From: Chryseomonas sp014190935
Lineage (GTDB): Bacteria > Pseudomonadota > Gammaproteobacteria > Pseudomonadales > Pseudomonadaceae
Direction of reading: 5' to 3'
Assembly (NCBI RefSeq): GCF_014190935.1
Contig: NZ_JACHVV010000002.1
Span: 992,001 to 1,056,000, forward strand
Length of the DNA stretch: 64,000 bases
Shown: positions 14,726-23,386 of the stretch, in pieces
Layout of the letters: every line of letters begins with the position of its first letter
Numbering within the stretch: position 1 is the first letter of the stretch
Translations under genes and position numbers: made by a program
Notes under the pieces: generated by a model
What the model saw: only the letters and a program-made list of their open reading frames with translations
Databases searched by the model: none
What the model was told of the DNA's origin: nothing

Positions 14726-16942
14726 TCAGAAGCTGTAGGTCGCGGTCAGGATGGCGGAACGGGCATCGCCGTATTCGATGGCCGACGACCTCGTGCTCAC
14801 GCCCAGTTGCGAACGCACCCGCTCCACATAGTCCTTGTCGAAGACGTTGTTGACGTTGAGTTGCAGGTCGACGTTGCGATTGACGCGATAGCCGACCATG
14901 GCGTTGTGCAGCCAGTAGTCGTCGAGCTTGGCGCCATCGTTGCTGGAAGTGACGTTGCGCTCGCTGACGTAGCGGGCGCCATAGCCCACCCGCCAGCCGG
15001 CCGGCAGTTCATAGGTGGTCCAGAGATTGAGCGAACGCGGCGGCGTGTTGGCCAGCGCCTGGCCTTCGCGATTGCGTCCGTCCAAGGTGTCGGCGGCCTT
15101 GAGCGTCTCGCTGTCGAGGAAGGTGAAGTTGGCGTAGACGTTCCACTGCGGGGTGATCCGCCCGGTGGCGCCCAGCTCGAGGCCCTGCACGCGTTGCTTG
15201 CCGGCCAGGGCGGTGCTGCCGTCGGCCAGGGTCTCCCGCGCATTGCTCTTCTCGACGCGGAACAGCGCGCCGTCCAGCTCCAGGCGCTTGTCGAGGAATT
15301 CCCACTTGGTGCCCAGTTCCCAGGTCTTGTTCTTTTCCGGACCCAGATCCTGGTTGGCCGCGCTCAGACCGGCGCCGGTGGAGGTCAGGCTTTCCGCCGA
15401 GGGATTGAAGGAGGTGCCATAGGCCACGTAGACCCGGCCGTTCGGAGCCGGCTTGAATACCAGGCCAGCGCGCCCGCTCAGCTTGGCGTCATCCGAACTC
15501 AGCTTGGTCTTGCTGCCGCGCACGCCGTTGGCCACCGGGGTGGTGTCGCTGTCGCCGTCGAACCAGTCGTAGCGCAGGCCGAGGTTCAGATCCCAGAAGT
15601 CGTTGAGGGCGATGGTGTCGAAGGCGTAGAGCGCCTTGTCGGTCAGCACGTTGTTGGCGATGGCCGAGGTCTGCTTGTCGGTCGCGCCGTCATAGCGCTC
15701 CGGCGGCGCGGCCAGGGAATAGCCGCCGGCCGGGAAGGTCAGGCCATAGCTGTAGGTGTCGCGGTCGTAGTCCTCGCGGGAGAACTCGGCGCCCAGCACG
15801 AAGGAATGGCCCAGGCCGAAGGTATCGACATTGCCGGTCAGGTTGGTCTGGTTGATCCACATCTCCGAGGTCACGTCGCGGCCATAGCCCTGGGGACCGG
15901 CCGGGCGATAGCGACCCGCGGCCACGCCACCCAGGTTGACGTGGGACGCCGAGATCACCACGTCGCGCTCGATGCGGCTGTAGCGGGTCAGGTTCTGCAG
16001 ACTCAGGTTGTCGTTGAAGCGATGCTCCAGCTCCACGGTGAAGACGTTGTTGTCGATGTCTTCCTTGTCGATGTTCTTGAAGCCGAAATAGGCATCGCGA
16101 TCCACCCCGCCCAGGCGCTTGCCGTTGAGCGCCGGCACCCCGTAGTCGGGCTGGTTGTTGTCGGTCTGGTGGAAGTAGCTCAGGGTCAGGCGGGTATCGT
16201 CCGACAGGCCCAGGGCCAGCGACGGCGCGATGCCCCAGCGCTCGCGATCGATCTGGTCACGGCCGGGCACATCGTTCTCGTGGGCCATCAGATTCAGGCG
16301 GAAGGCGCTGTCGTTGCCCACGCCCTGCAGCGGCTGGTTGGTGTCCAGGGTCAGGCGGCGATAGCTGTCGGTGCCCAGGCCCGCACCGATGCGGGTGAAC
16401 TGGCGCTCCTGGGGCTTCTTGCTGATCAGGTTGATGGAGCCACCGGTGGTGCCGGCGCCGCCGAACACCGAGTTGGGGCCCTTGATGACCTCGACCGATT
16501 CCAGGTTGAAGGTGTCGGTGCGGTTGGTCTGGGTGCTGTCGCGCAGGCCATCGATCTGGATGTTCGAGTTGGCACTGAAGCCGCGGATGTTGATGCTGTC
16601 GCCGGAGCCACCACCGCCCTCGCCGGCGTTGAAGGTGATGCCGGATACGTTGGACAGCACCGATCTCAGGCTCAGGGCCTGCTGGTCCTGAATGACCTGC
16701 GCCGGGACCACGGTCACGGTCTGCGGCGTGTCCAGCAGGGGCGCGGTGTACTTGCGCGAGGCGGACTGCTCGGCCTTGAAGCCTTCCTGCTGCGCCTGAC
16801 CTTCGATGGTCAGACTTTCCAATCGGGTCACCGGCTCCTTGGCGTCCTGGGCCTGCGCCCCGAGGGACAGCGAAGCGACGGCGACACTGAAGGTGGAAAC
16901 CAGCAAACGGCGCTGGGACAGCGAGGACATTTCCTTGGACAT
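14726..16942 (-). CDS. piuA: TonB-dependent outer-membrane siderophore receptor PiuA (Fiu type)
   Basis: 738 residues. A signal peptide (LVSTFSVAVASLSLGAQA) is followed by a plug domain (DTPQTVTVVPAQVIQDQ, INIRGFSANSNIQIDGLRD, VEVIKGPNSVFGGAGTTGGSINLI) and a 22-strand barrel ending in aromatic ILTATYSF, the outer-membrane sorting signal. The plug sequence resembles E. coli Fiu and P. aeruginosa PiuA, which import catecholate-type iron complexes using TonB. ATG 16942 is chosen because it precedes the signal peptide; AGGAGG lies 12 bases upstream. Fur-like sequences upstream (16986-17027) predict induction by iron limitation. Confidence 0.93.
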   Translation of the reverse strand: MSKEMSSLSQRRLLVSTFSVAVASLSLGAQAQDAKEPVTRLESLTIEGQAQQEGFKAEQSASRKYTAPLLDTPQTVTVVPAQVIQDQQALSLRSVLSNVSGITFNAGEGGGGSGDSINIRGFSANSNIQIDGLRDSTQTNRTDTFNLESVEVIKGPNSVFGGAGTTGGSINLISKKPQERQFTRIGAGLGTDSYRRLTLDTNQPLQGVGNDSAFRLNLMAHENDVPGRDQIDRERWGIAPSLALGLSDDTRLTLSYFHQTDNNQPDYGVPALNGKRLGGVDRDAYFGFKNIDKEDIDNNVFTVELEHRFNDNLSLQNLTRYSRIERDVVISASHVNLGGVAAGRYRPAGPQGYGRDVTSEMWINQTNLTGNVDTFGLGHSFVLGAEFSREDYDRDTYSYGLTFPAGGYSLAAPPERYDGATDKQTSAIANNVLTDKALYAFDTIALNDFWDLNLGLRYDWFDGDSDTTPVANGVRGSKTKLSSDDAKLSGRAGLVFKPAPNGRVYVAYGTSFNPSAESLTSTGAGLSAANQDLGPEKNKTWELGTKWEFLDKRLELDGALFRVEKSNARETLADGSTALAGKQRVQGLELGATGRITPQWNVYANFTFLDSETLKAADTLDGRNREGQALANTPPRSLNLWTTYELPAGWRVGYGARYVSERNVTSSNDGAKLDDYWLHNAMVGYRVNRNVDLQLNVNNVFDKDYVERVRSQLGVSTRSSAIEYGDARSAILTATYSF

Positions 16943-16985
16943 GATGGCGGGCCGCCTCCTTATGTGAATGCGGCGCGATTCTATT

Positions 16986-17027
16986 TGCAAACGATTATCA
17001 AATCTATAGCGAATGTAAATTATTCTT
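16986..17027 (-). promoter_or_regulatory. Fur-box-like sequences upstream of piuA
   Basis: On the minus strand the region reads AAGAATAATTTACATTC (17011-17027) and, further toward piuA, TTTGATAATCGTTTGCA (16986-17002). Both resemble the A/T-rich Fur consensus GATAATGATAATCATTATC. They sit in an A/T-rich patch 44-85 bp before the start codon of an iron-uptake receptor, where Fur would block the promoter. Confidence 0.6.
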
Positions 17028-17071
17028 AACAATTCGGAAAACCGCCTGACACAGCGCTTTTCCACAGGCAT

Positions 17072-17104
17072 GAAAAAGCCCGCGTCCCTGGCGGGGCGCG
17101 GGCT
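17072..17104 (-). terminator. Rho-independent terminator of speC
   Basis: On the minus strand, AGCCCGCG and CGCGGGCT pair around a 12-base loop and are followed by a T5 run. It lies 20 bp after the speC stop codon and separates speC from piuA. Confidence 0.9.
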
Positions 17105-17123
17105 CGATCGACGCGGGAAGACC

Positions 17124-18287
17124 TTAGAGGTAGAAGGCCTTCAGCGGCGGGAAGCCGTTGAATTCCACCGCGCTGTAGCTGGTGGTGTAGGCACCGGTGG
17201 ACAGCCAGTACAGGCGGTCACCGCTGGCCAGGTTCAGCGGCAGGCCGTACTTGTAGTGCTCGTACATGATGTCGGCGCTGTCGCAGGTCGGCCCGGCGAT
17301 GACGACTTCTTCCATCTCGCCCTTCTTCTCGGTCCAGATCGGGAACTTGATGGATTCGTCCATGGTTTCGATCAGGCCGGAGAACTTGCCCACGTCGGTG
17401 TAGACCCAGCGCTCGACGGCGGTACGCGACTTGCGCGCCACCAGCACCACTTCGCTGACCAGGATGCCGGCGTTGGAGATCAGCGAACGACCCGGCTCGA
17501 GGATGATTTCCGGCAGCTCGTCGCCGAAGTCTTCCTTGAGGAAGCGGATGATCTCCTCGGCATAGGTCTCCAGGCTGTTGGTGCGATGGATGTAGTTGGC
17601 CGGGAAGCCACCGCCCATGTTGATCATCTTCAGGGTGATGCCGTCTTCTTCCTTGAGACGCTCGAAGATCACCTTGACCTTGGCGATGGCGGCGTCCCAG
17701 ACGTCGATGTCGCGCTGCTGGCTGCCGACGTGGAAGGAGATGCCATAGGGCTCCAGGCCCAGCTGGCGGGCCAGGATCAGCAGGTCCAGGGCCATGTCGG
17801 GCTGGCAGCCGAACTTGCGCGACAGCGGCCAGTCGGCCGAGTTGGAGCCTTCGGTGAGGATCCGCACATAGATGCGCGAGCCCGGGGCGGCCTTGGCGAT
17901 GTTGCGCAGGTCGGCCTCGGAGTCGGTGGCGAACATGCGCACGCCCTTCTCGTAGAAGTAGCGGATGTCCTTGGACTTCTTGATGGTATTGCCGTAGCTG
18001 ATGCGCTCCGGCTCGACACCGGTGGACAGCACCTTGTCCAGCTCGTAGATCGAGGCGATGTCGAAGTTCGAGCCCTTGTCGCGCAGCAACTCGGTGATCT
18101 CGATGGCCGGATTGGCCTTGACCGCGTAATAGATCTTGGCGAACGGGAAGTTGCCAACGAGATCGTCATAGGCCCGGCCGATGGTGGCGGTGTCGATGAC
18201 GACGAAGGGGGTTTCCTGCTGGTCGGCGAAGGCCTTCATCTTCTGGAAGGTTTCGCGAGAATAGTAATCTTCGACCTTGATGGACAT
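17124..18287 (-). CDS. speC: Ornithine (lysine/ornithine) decarboxylase, fold-type III
   Basis: 387 residues, the length of the P. aeruginosa enzyme. The PLP lysine is K57 in YAVKANP, the catalytic cysteine C335 in GPTCDSAD, and phosphate- and substrate-binding segments FHVGSQ, GGGFP and EPGRSLI are present. It decarboxylates L-ornithine to putrescine, the entry to polyamine synthesis, as an active-site-sharing dimer. ATG 18287 has GGGAG upstream; an upstream in-frame start would add unrelated residues. The promoter found at 18490-18518 predicts a leader of about 195 nt containing an intrinsic terminator, so polyamine-responsive attenuation is worth considering. Confidence 0.94.
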   Translation of the reverse strand: MSIKVEDYYSRETFQKMKAFADQQETPFVVIDTATIGRAYDDLVGNFPFAKIYYAVKANPAIEITELLRDKGSNFDIASIYELDKVLSTGVEPERISYGNTIKKSKDIRYFYEKGVRMFATDSEADLRNIAKAAPGSRIYVRILTEGSNSADWPLSRKFGCQPDMALDLLILARQLGLEPYGISFHVGSQQRDIDVWDAAIAKVKVIFERLKEEDGITLKMINMGGGFPANYIHRTNSLETYAEEIIRFLKEDFGDELPEIILEPGRSLISNAGILVSEVVLVARKSRTAVERWVYTDVGKFSGLIETMDESIKFPIWTEKKGEMEEVVIAGPTCDSADIMYEHYKYGLPLNLASGDRLYWLSTGAYTTSYSAVEFNGFPPLKAFYL

Positions 18288-18394
18288 GCGTCGGACTCCC
18301 GATGGGCAGAACAAATTGAAGGAGGGGGTGTTCTGAACGCCTAATCCGTTTCCCCACTTTGGTTCGCCTACTTCCCAAGGCACATCGCCGAAAG

Positions 18395-18426
18395 CAAAAA
18401 GGTCAACGCGTTACTGGCGTTGACCT
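18395..18426 (-). terminator. Intrinsic terminator in the speC leader (attenuator or sRNA end)
   Basis: A 10-bp perfect stem AGGTCAACGC / GCGTTGACCT with a 7-base loop is followed on the minus strand by a T5 run. It sits about 108 bp before the speC start and about 57 bp after the predicted transcription start. It either ends a short RNA or conditionally stops transcription into speC. Confidence 0.75.
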
Positions 18427-18489
18427 CGCTGTCTCGTCGTCGGTACTTGAGCCGGATGGATCGTTTCCAGCATGGACGTTCGGGCGCGA

Positions 18490-18518
18490 ACTTTAGGGCC
18501 AGACGCCCTGAAGATCAA
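18490..18518 (-). promoter_or_regulatory. Sigma-70 promoter for speC leader RNA
   Basis: TTGATC (18513-18518) and TAAAGT (18490-18495) are separated by 17 bp on the minus strand. Transcription would begin near 18483 at a small palindrome GTTCG-N4-CGAAC. This promoter and the terminator account for the middle of the 18288-18746 gap; 18546-18746 holds only the leader of the EamA gene, with no further feature seen. Confidence 0.55.
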
Positions 18519-18746
18519 TGTTAAATCCATGATCTTTACCGAACGGTGACGCGTGCGGACCCACCCCTCTCCTGCAACCGACCGGAGCGGGCGCCGAGAT
18601 GTTCCTGGGGAGCGATGACAGGAGGTTTCCGAGCGCGCTATGCGCGACTTGGTACCTCTTCGTTACCCTGGCCGGAAATGGCCGGTCTCGCTGCCGCTGG
18701 CTCCCCATACTCGCCCGCAGGCATTCAGCGACCGGGGAGAAGGAAA

Positions 18747-19640
18747 ATGGGCAAAGGAGATGGGCTGCGGCTGGCACTGCTGGCAGCGATCTGGGGTGCG
18801 AGCTTTCTTTTCATGCGGATCGCGGTACCGGCCTTCGGTGCCTTGAATACCGCCTTCCTGCGCGTGCTGCTTGGCGCCTTGGGGTTGGCCGCTCTATCAC
18901 TGCTGCTGAAATCCGCCTGGCGCTTCGATGGCAGATTCCGGCAGGTAGCCCTGCTCGGTGTCGTCAATTCGGGGCTGCCGTTCCTGCTGTACTGCCTGGC
19001 GGCGCGTCATCTTTCGGCTGGCTATTCGGCGCTGCTCAACGCCACCACCCCGCTGATGGGCGCTCTGATCGGCTTCGCCTGCTTTGGCGAAGCCTTGAGT
19101 CGACGCCAATGGTTGGACGTAACCATCGGGTTCCTGGGCGTGGCGCTGATCCTGCCTCGAGGCGAGCTGGATACGAGCGCGGCCATGCTGGTCGGCATCG
19201 GCGCCTGCCTGTTGGCAACGACCTGCTACGGAACGGCCGGCTACTTGGCGCGCCGCTGGATCGGCGAGCGTGGGAGCCTCGATGCCACCCTGGTCGCCCT
19301 CGGTAGCCAGTTGGGTGCGACCCTGTTCCTCTTGCCGTTCAGTCTGGCGGTCTTGGTCATGAATCCCCTCCCCGCCATGCCTCCCGTGAGCGCCTGGCTC
19401 AGCGTCCTGGCGGCGGGGCTGCTGTGTACGGCGCTGGCCTACATCCTGTACTTCCGGCTATTGGCCTATCTGGGGCCGCTACGCACCCTCAGTGTGACCT
19501 TTCTGGTTCCTCCGTTCGGCGTGCTCTGGGGCTATCTGGTGCTGGGAGAAACCTTGGCACCCAACGCCTTGCTGGGCGCCGTTGTGATAGGTCTGGCGGT
19601 CTGGCTGGTGTTACGCGGCGAGGCGAAGGCGCGGGCCTAG
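18747..19640 (+). CDS. EamA-family DMT permease
   Basis: 297 residues with ten predicted helices in two EamA repeats (LRLALLAAIWGASFLFMRIA and the second half from about residue 150, ending GAVVIGLAVWLVLRG). The family exports metabolites or amino acids; the substrate is not predictable. ATG 18747 follows GGAGAAGGAAA. It is a single gene flanked by the speC control region and a dense cluster of dispersed repeats. Confidence 0.9.
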   Translation: MGKGDGLRLALLAAIWGASFLFMRIAVPAFGALNTAFLRVLLGALGLAALSLLLKSAWRFDGRFRQVALLGVVNSGLPFLLYCLAARHLSAGYSALLNATTPLMGALIGFACFGEALSRRQWLDVTIGFLGVALILPRGELDTSAAMLVGIGACLLATTCYGTAGYLARRWIGERGSLDATLVALGSQLGATLFLLPFSLAVLVMNPLPAMPPVSAWLSVLAAGLLCTALAYILYFRLLAYLGPLRTLSVTFLVPPFGVLWGYLVLGETLAPNALLGAVVIGLAVWLVLRGEAKARA

Positions 19641-19691
19641 GCCTGCTGACCATCGCGACCGCTCCTCTGTAACTGCGGTGGTTTGCTGATC

Positions 19692-19764
19692 GCGGCCATG
19701 GGCCGCTCCTACGGGCACGGAAGCAACCGTAGGAGCGGCCGCATCGGCGGACCGCCATGGCCGC
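19692..19764. repeat. REP-like inverted-repeat doublet
   Basis: GCCGCTCCTACG (19702-19713) and CGTAGGAGCGGC (19728-19739) pair perfectly, with outer arms GCGGCCATGG and CCATGGCCGC (19692-19701, 19755-19764). The GTAGGAGCGGCC core is typical of REP elements in Pseudomonas, which occur in hundreds of intergenic copies and are moved by RAYT transposases. Confidence 0.75.
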
Positions 19765-19778
19765 AACCAATCCCCTGG

Positions 19779-19998
19779 CACCGTAGCGTGGAAAACGGCG
19801 CAGCCTTTTCCACTGAGGCGTTCGATGCCTAAGTACGCTCTCACCCCAGCCCTCTCCCAGGGGGAGAGGGGGCAATCCGAGCACTGCTAGGCCGCTTTCG
19901 ATCCAGCACCGTAGCGTGGAAAACGGCGCAGCCTTTTCCACTGAGACTTTCGGTGCCGAAGCGCACCCTCACCCCAACCCTCTCCCAGAGGGAGAGGG
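19779..19998. repeat. Two tandem 92-bp composite repeats, 128-bp period
   Basis: Copy 1 (19779-19870) and copy 2 (19907-19998) share CCGTAGCGTGGAAAACGGCG, then CAGCCTTTTCCACTGAG, then CTCACCCCA and the hairpin CCCTCTCCC-N3-GGGAGAGGG. The first part has the hairpin arms GTGGAAAA/TTTTCCAC. The period is exactly 128 bp at both ends. A further repeat, GTAGGTTGGGTTGAGCGCAG, follows at 20048 and recurs at 34560. These repeats and the REP doublet fill the 456-bp gap between the EamA gene and amn; no gene is there. Confidence 0.8.
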
Positions 19999-20096
19999 GG
20001 CCTTCCGCGCGACTCTAGAACAATCGAACTGGGGCTCATCGCCGTCCGTAGGTTGGGTTGAGCGCAGCGAAGCCCAACGGGCCCATCCCCAGCGCC

Positions 20097-21569
20097 TTAC
20101 CGGAACGGCGGCTCGTCGAAGCTGCGCAGCTTGCGCGAGTGCAGGGAGTCGAGCTGGGTGCGCAGCTGGTCCAGGGCGGCGATGCCGATCGCCAGGTGCT
20201 GGCTCACCGCCCGCGCATAGAAGGCGTTGGCCGAGCCCGGCAGCTTGATCTCGCTGTGCAGGGGCTTGTCCGACACGCACAGCAGGGTGCCGTAGGGCAC
20301 CCGCAGGCGATAGCCCTGGGCGGCGATGGTGCCGCTCTCCATGTCCACCGCCACGGCGCGCGCCAGGTTGATCAGCGGGCGTTCCTGGGCCCAGCGCAAC
20401 TCCCAGTTGCGGTCGTCGTAGGTCAGCACGGTACCGGTGCGCAGGCGCCGCTTGAGCGCCTCGCCGCGTTCGCCGGTGACGCTGGCGGCGGCTTCCTGCA
20501 GCGCCACCTGCACCTCGGCCAGCGCCGGGATGGGAATGTGCGGCGGCACCACGCGGTCGAGGATGCCGTCGCGTCTCATGTAGGCGTGGGCCAGCACGTA
20601 GTCGCCGATGGTCTGCGACTGCCGCAGGCCGCCACAATGGCCGATCATCAGCCAGCAGTGCGGACGCAGCACCGCCAGGTGGTCGGTGATGTTCTTGGCG
20701 TTGGACGGGCCGACGCCGATGTTGACCAGGGTGACGCCATGGCCGTCACCGGCGATCAGGTGATAGGCCGGCATCTGGAAGCGGTGCCAGGCGATGGCGG
20801 CAATGACCGCCTGGGCCTCGGTGGGGTCCATGTCGCGTTCGATGATGACGTTGCCCGGCAGGACCAGGCGCTCGAAGCGCGGATCGCTGCGCAGCTGTTC
20901 CAGGCCGTGCTGGATGAACTGGTCGACGTAGCGATGGTAGTTGGTCAGCAGGATCCAGGGCTGCACGTGGCGCCAGTCGCTGCCGGTGTAGTGGACGATG
21001 CGTCTCAGCGAGAAGTCGGTGCGGGCGGCATCGAACAGCGCCAGCGGCAGCGGATCTATGCGCTCCCAGTCGTAGTGGCCGTCGGCGATGTCGTCGTGGG
21101 CGGCGGAGAGATCGGTGCTGGGAAAGACCCGCGCCAGCTCGGCGGCGGTCACGCCACTGCCGGCCAGTTCGTCGCCCTGCTCCACCACATAGGGATAGGG
21201 GATGTCCTGGCGACTGCGGCCGATCTCGACCTGGAGGTCATAGTCACGCATCAGCGGCTCGAGCTGCTCCAGCAGATAGCCGCGAAAGGCCGCCGGATGG
21301 GTCACGGTGGCCACATAGGTGCCGGGCAGCTGGATCTTGGCGTAGGCGCGGGTGGTGGCCGGCGGCACGCCGGGGGCGCGATAGCGGATGCGGATCTCGG
21401 GGTAGCGGAACAGCTCGCGCTCGGCCGCGCTGGGCTCGACGCGATCCTTGAGATAGCGCTTGAGGGCAGCACCCAGGGCCTGGGTGGCCTCGTCGTGCAG
21501 AGCCGCGAGACGGTCGACCGCCTCGCTGGCGGTGGCAACGGCGGTGAAATCCTCGGGTACGGAGGTCAT
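20097..21569 (-). CDS. amn: AMP nucleosidase
   Basis: 490 residues, the usual length. An N-terminal Amn-specific domain (about 1-175) is followed by a phosphorylase-like domain with VTLVNIGVGPSNAKNITDHLAVLRPHCWLMIGHC features, AVDMESGTIAAQGYRLRVPYGTLLCVSDKP (the conserved glutamate in the nucleoside pocket) and a C terminus rich in basic residues. It hydrolyses AMP to adenine and ribose 5-phosphate in the cytoplasm, helping set the adenylate pool. Single gene; its 3' side runs into the dispersed-repeat cluster, where the repeat hairpins may terminate it. Confidence 0.95.
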   Translation of the reverse strand: MTSVPEDFTAVATASEAVDRLAALHDEATQALGAALKRYLKDRVEPSAAERELFRYPEIRIRYRAPGVPPATTRAYAKIQLPGTYVATVTHPAAFRGYLLEQLEPLMRDYDLQVEIGRSRQDIPYPYVVEQGDELAGSGVTAAELARVFPSTDLSAAHDDIADGHYDWERIDPLPLALFDAARTDFSLRRIVHYTGSDWRHVQPWILLTNYHRYVDQFIQHGLEQLRSDPRFERLVLPGNVIIERDMDPTEAQAVIAAIAWHRFQMPAYHLIAGDGHGVTLVNIGVGPSNAKNITDHLAVLRPHCWLMIGHCGGLRQSQTIGDYVLAHAYMRRDGILDRVVPPHIPIPALAEVQVALQEAAASVTGERGEALKRRLRTGTVLTYDDRNWELRWAQERPLINLARAVAVDMESGTIAAQGYRLRVPYGTLLCVSDKPLHSEIKLPGSANAFYARAVSQHLAIGIAALDQLRTQLDSLHSRKLRSFDEPPFR

Positions 21570-21640
21570 GCAGGTTTCCTTGTTGGGGCGCTGGCTATAG
21601 CTGACACCCTAACACCCCTGCATGACAACGGCTTCCCTCG

Positions 21641-23386
21641 CTAAAGCGTCTTTTCCCCCTGGGCATGCTGCTCCCACAGGCGCCGATAGTGCCCGTCGGG
21701 CCGCTGCAGCAGGGCCTCGTGACTGCCCTCCTCCACCTTGCGGCCGTCGCGCAGCACCAGGATGCGATCGGCATGGCGGATGGTGGACAGGCGGTGCGCC
21801 ACCACGATCAGGGTGACCTGGCCGCGCAACTCGTCCAGCGCTCCCTGCAGCCGCGCCTCGGTGGCGCTGTCGATGCTGGCGGTGGCCTCATCGAGCAGCA
21901 ATACCTTGGGTTCGCGCAGCAGCGCCCGGGCCAGCGCCAGGAGCTGCCGCTCGCCGGTGGACAGGGTGAAACCGCGCTCGCCCAGCAGGGTATCCAGGCC
22001 TTCAGGCAGACGCGCCACCAGGTCGTCCAGGTGGGCGGCGGCCAGGGCTTCGCGCAGTCGCGCATCCGGCACCTGGCTGCCGAGCAGCAGGTTGTCCCTC
22101 AGGCTGCTGGAGCGGATGAAGGGTTCCTGGGGCACGCTGGCCAGTGCCGCGCCCAGCACCTCCGGGGTCAGGCTGCCCAGTTCGCGACCGTCCAGGCAGA
22201 GATGGCCACCGGTGACCGGTTGCAGCCCGGCGAGCAGATCGAGCAGTGTCGACTTGCCGCTGCCGGTGGGCCCGACGATGCCGAGGAAGGTGCCCGGAGG
22301 GATGTCCAGGTCGATGCCGTGCAGGGTGTCGTGGCCAGCGCCGGCATGGCGGAAGCGCACCGCATCGAGGTGGAAGTGCGCGGTCACGATGGGCCGGTCG
22401 TCTTCGCCACTCAACGCCGGCTTCTCTTCCAGCAGGTGCAGCAGGCGGGTACCGGCCACCGTGGCCTGCTGAAACAGGTTGAATCTCTGAGTGATGTCCA
22501 TCAGCGGCTCGGTCACCCGGCCCAGGTAGGTGACGAAGGCGTAGAGCACGCCGATCTCGGCGCCGCCTTGCAGATGGCCCATCCCGTAGACCAGCAGCAG
22601 CACCGCCAGCACCGCCACGCTGACCAGGTCCAGCGCCGAACGCAGCAGCAACCCGGAGACGCGGATGGTGCGCATGCGAGCGCCGTACTGGGCCTGGTTG
22701 AGGCGCTGGAAATCCTGGCGGAAGCGCTCGGTCTGGTTGAAGGCCTGCAACAGGCCCATGCCGCCGATGGCCTCGCCCAGGCGGGCGCTCTGCTCGGCGC
22801 GCAGCATCCGCACCTCCATGGCCGCCGCCCCGCTGTATCGCTGATAGGCCCAGACGATCAGCACTGCCGCCGGGATCAGCAGCACGGCGATGGCCATCAG
22901 CCGTACGTCGAGCAGCGCCATGGCCACCAGGATGCCGATCAGCAGCACGATGTTGCCGACCATGTTGCCGAGAAAGGCCACATAGAGTTCGCGCAGGGCA
23001 TCGGTGTCGTTGGTGACCCGCGCCACCAGTTCGCCGGTGGCGGTACGGTCGTGGAAGCTCTGCGGCAGGCTCAGCACGTGGCGGAACAGCCGGCGCCGCT
23101 GCAGGAGCACCACGTCCATGGCGATCTCGGCGAATCTCAGCGATTGCAGGTAGCGGCCGTAGGCGGCCAGGCCCTGGGAGACCACATAGGCCGCCACCAG
23201 GCCCACCAGCGGCCAGAGGCGCAGATCGTGGGGCACCAGGTAGTTGTCCAGGTAGTGCTTGGTCAGCCAGGGCCCCAGCACATCGAACAGGGTCGCCGTG
23301 ACCAGGATCGCCAGGGTGCCGGCCAGCTTGCGCGGATTGGCCAGTACCGGCTTGAGCAGCAGCGAGAGTACGCGGGTCCTGGTCAT
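21641..23386 (-). CDS. mdlB: ABC exporter half-transporter, MdlB-like
   Basis: 581 residues: six-helix ABC membrane domain (about 10-300) and nucleotide-binding domain with Walker A GPTGSGKST, Walker B VLLLDEATASID with catalytic Glu, and H-loop VVAHRLSTI. Its signature is LSTGERQ rather than LSGGQ. It should pair with the upstream half-transporter; the ATG at 23386 overlaps that gene's stop by 4 bp. Such heterodimeric exporters (E. coli MdlAB) are multidrug- or lipid-type inner-membrane exporters; the substrate here is unknown. Confidence 0.9.
   Translation of the reverse strand: MTRTRVLSLLLKPVLANPRKLAGTLAILVTATLFDVLGPWLTKHYLDNYLVPHDLRLWPLVGLVAAYVVSQGLAAYGRYLQSLRFAEIAMDVVLLQRRRLFRHVLSLPQSFHDRTATGELVARVTNDTDALRELYVAFLGNMVGNIVLLIGILVAMALLDVRLMAIAVLLIPAAVLIVWAYQRYSGAAAMEVRMLRAEQSARLGEAIGGMGLLQAFNQTERFRQDFQRLNQAQYGARMRTIRVSGLLLRSALDLVSVAVLAVLLLVYGMGHLQGGAEIGVLYAFVTYLGRVTEPLMDITQRFNLFQQATVAGTRLLHLLEEKPALSGEDDRPIVTAHFHLDAVRFRHAGAGHDTLHGIDLDIPPGTFLGIVGPTGSGKSTLLDLLAGLQPVTGGHLCLDGRELGSLTPEVLGAALASVPQEPFIRSSSLRDNLLLGSQVPDARLREALAAAHLDDLVARLPEGLDTLLGERGFTLSTGERQLLALARALLREPKVLLLDEATASIDSATEARLQGALDELRGQVTLIVVAHRLSTIRHADRILVLRDGRKVEEGSHEALLQRPDGHYRRLWEQHAQGEKTL

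Noticed and set aside
14711..17029. A 772-residue plus-strand frame opposite piuA
   Set aside because: Antisense to a clear TonB receptor; Val/Gly/Ala-rich with no recognisable domain.
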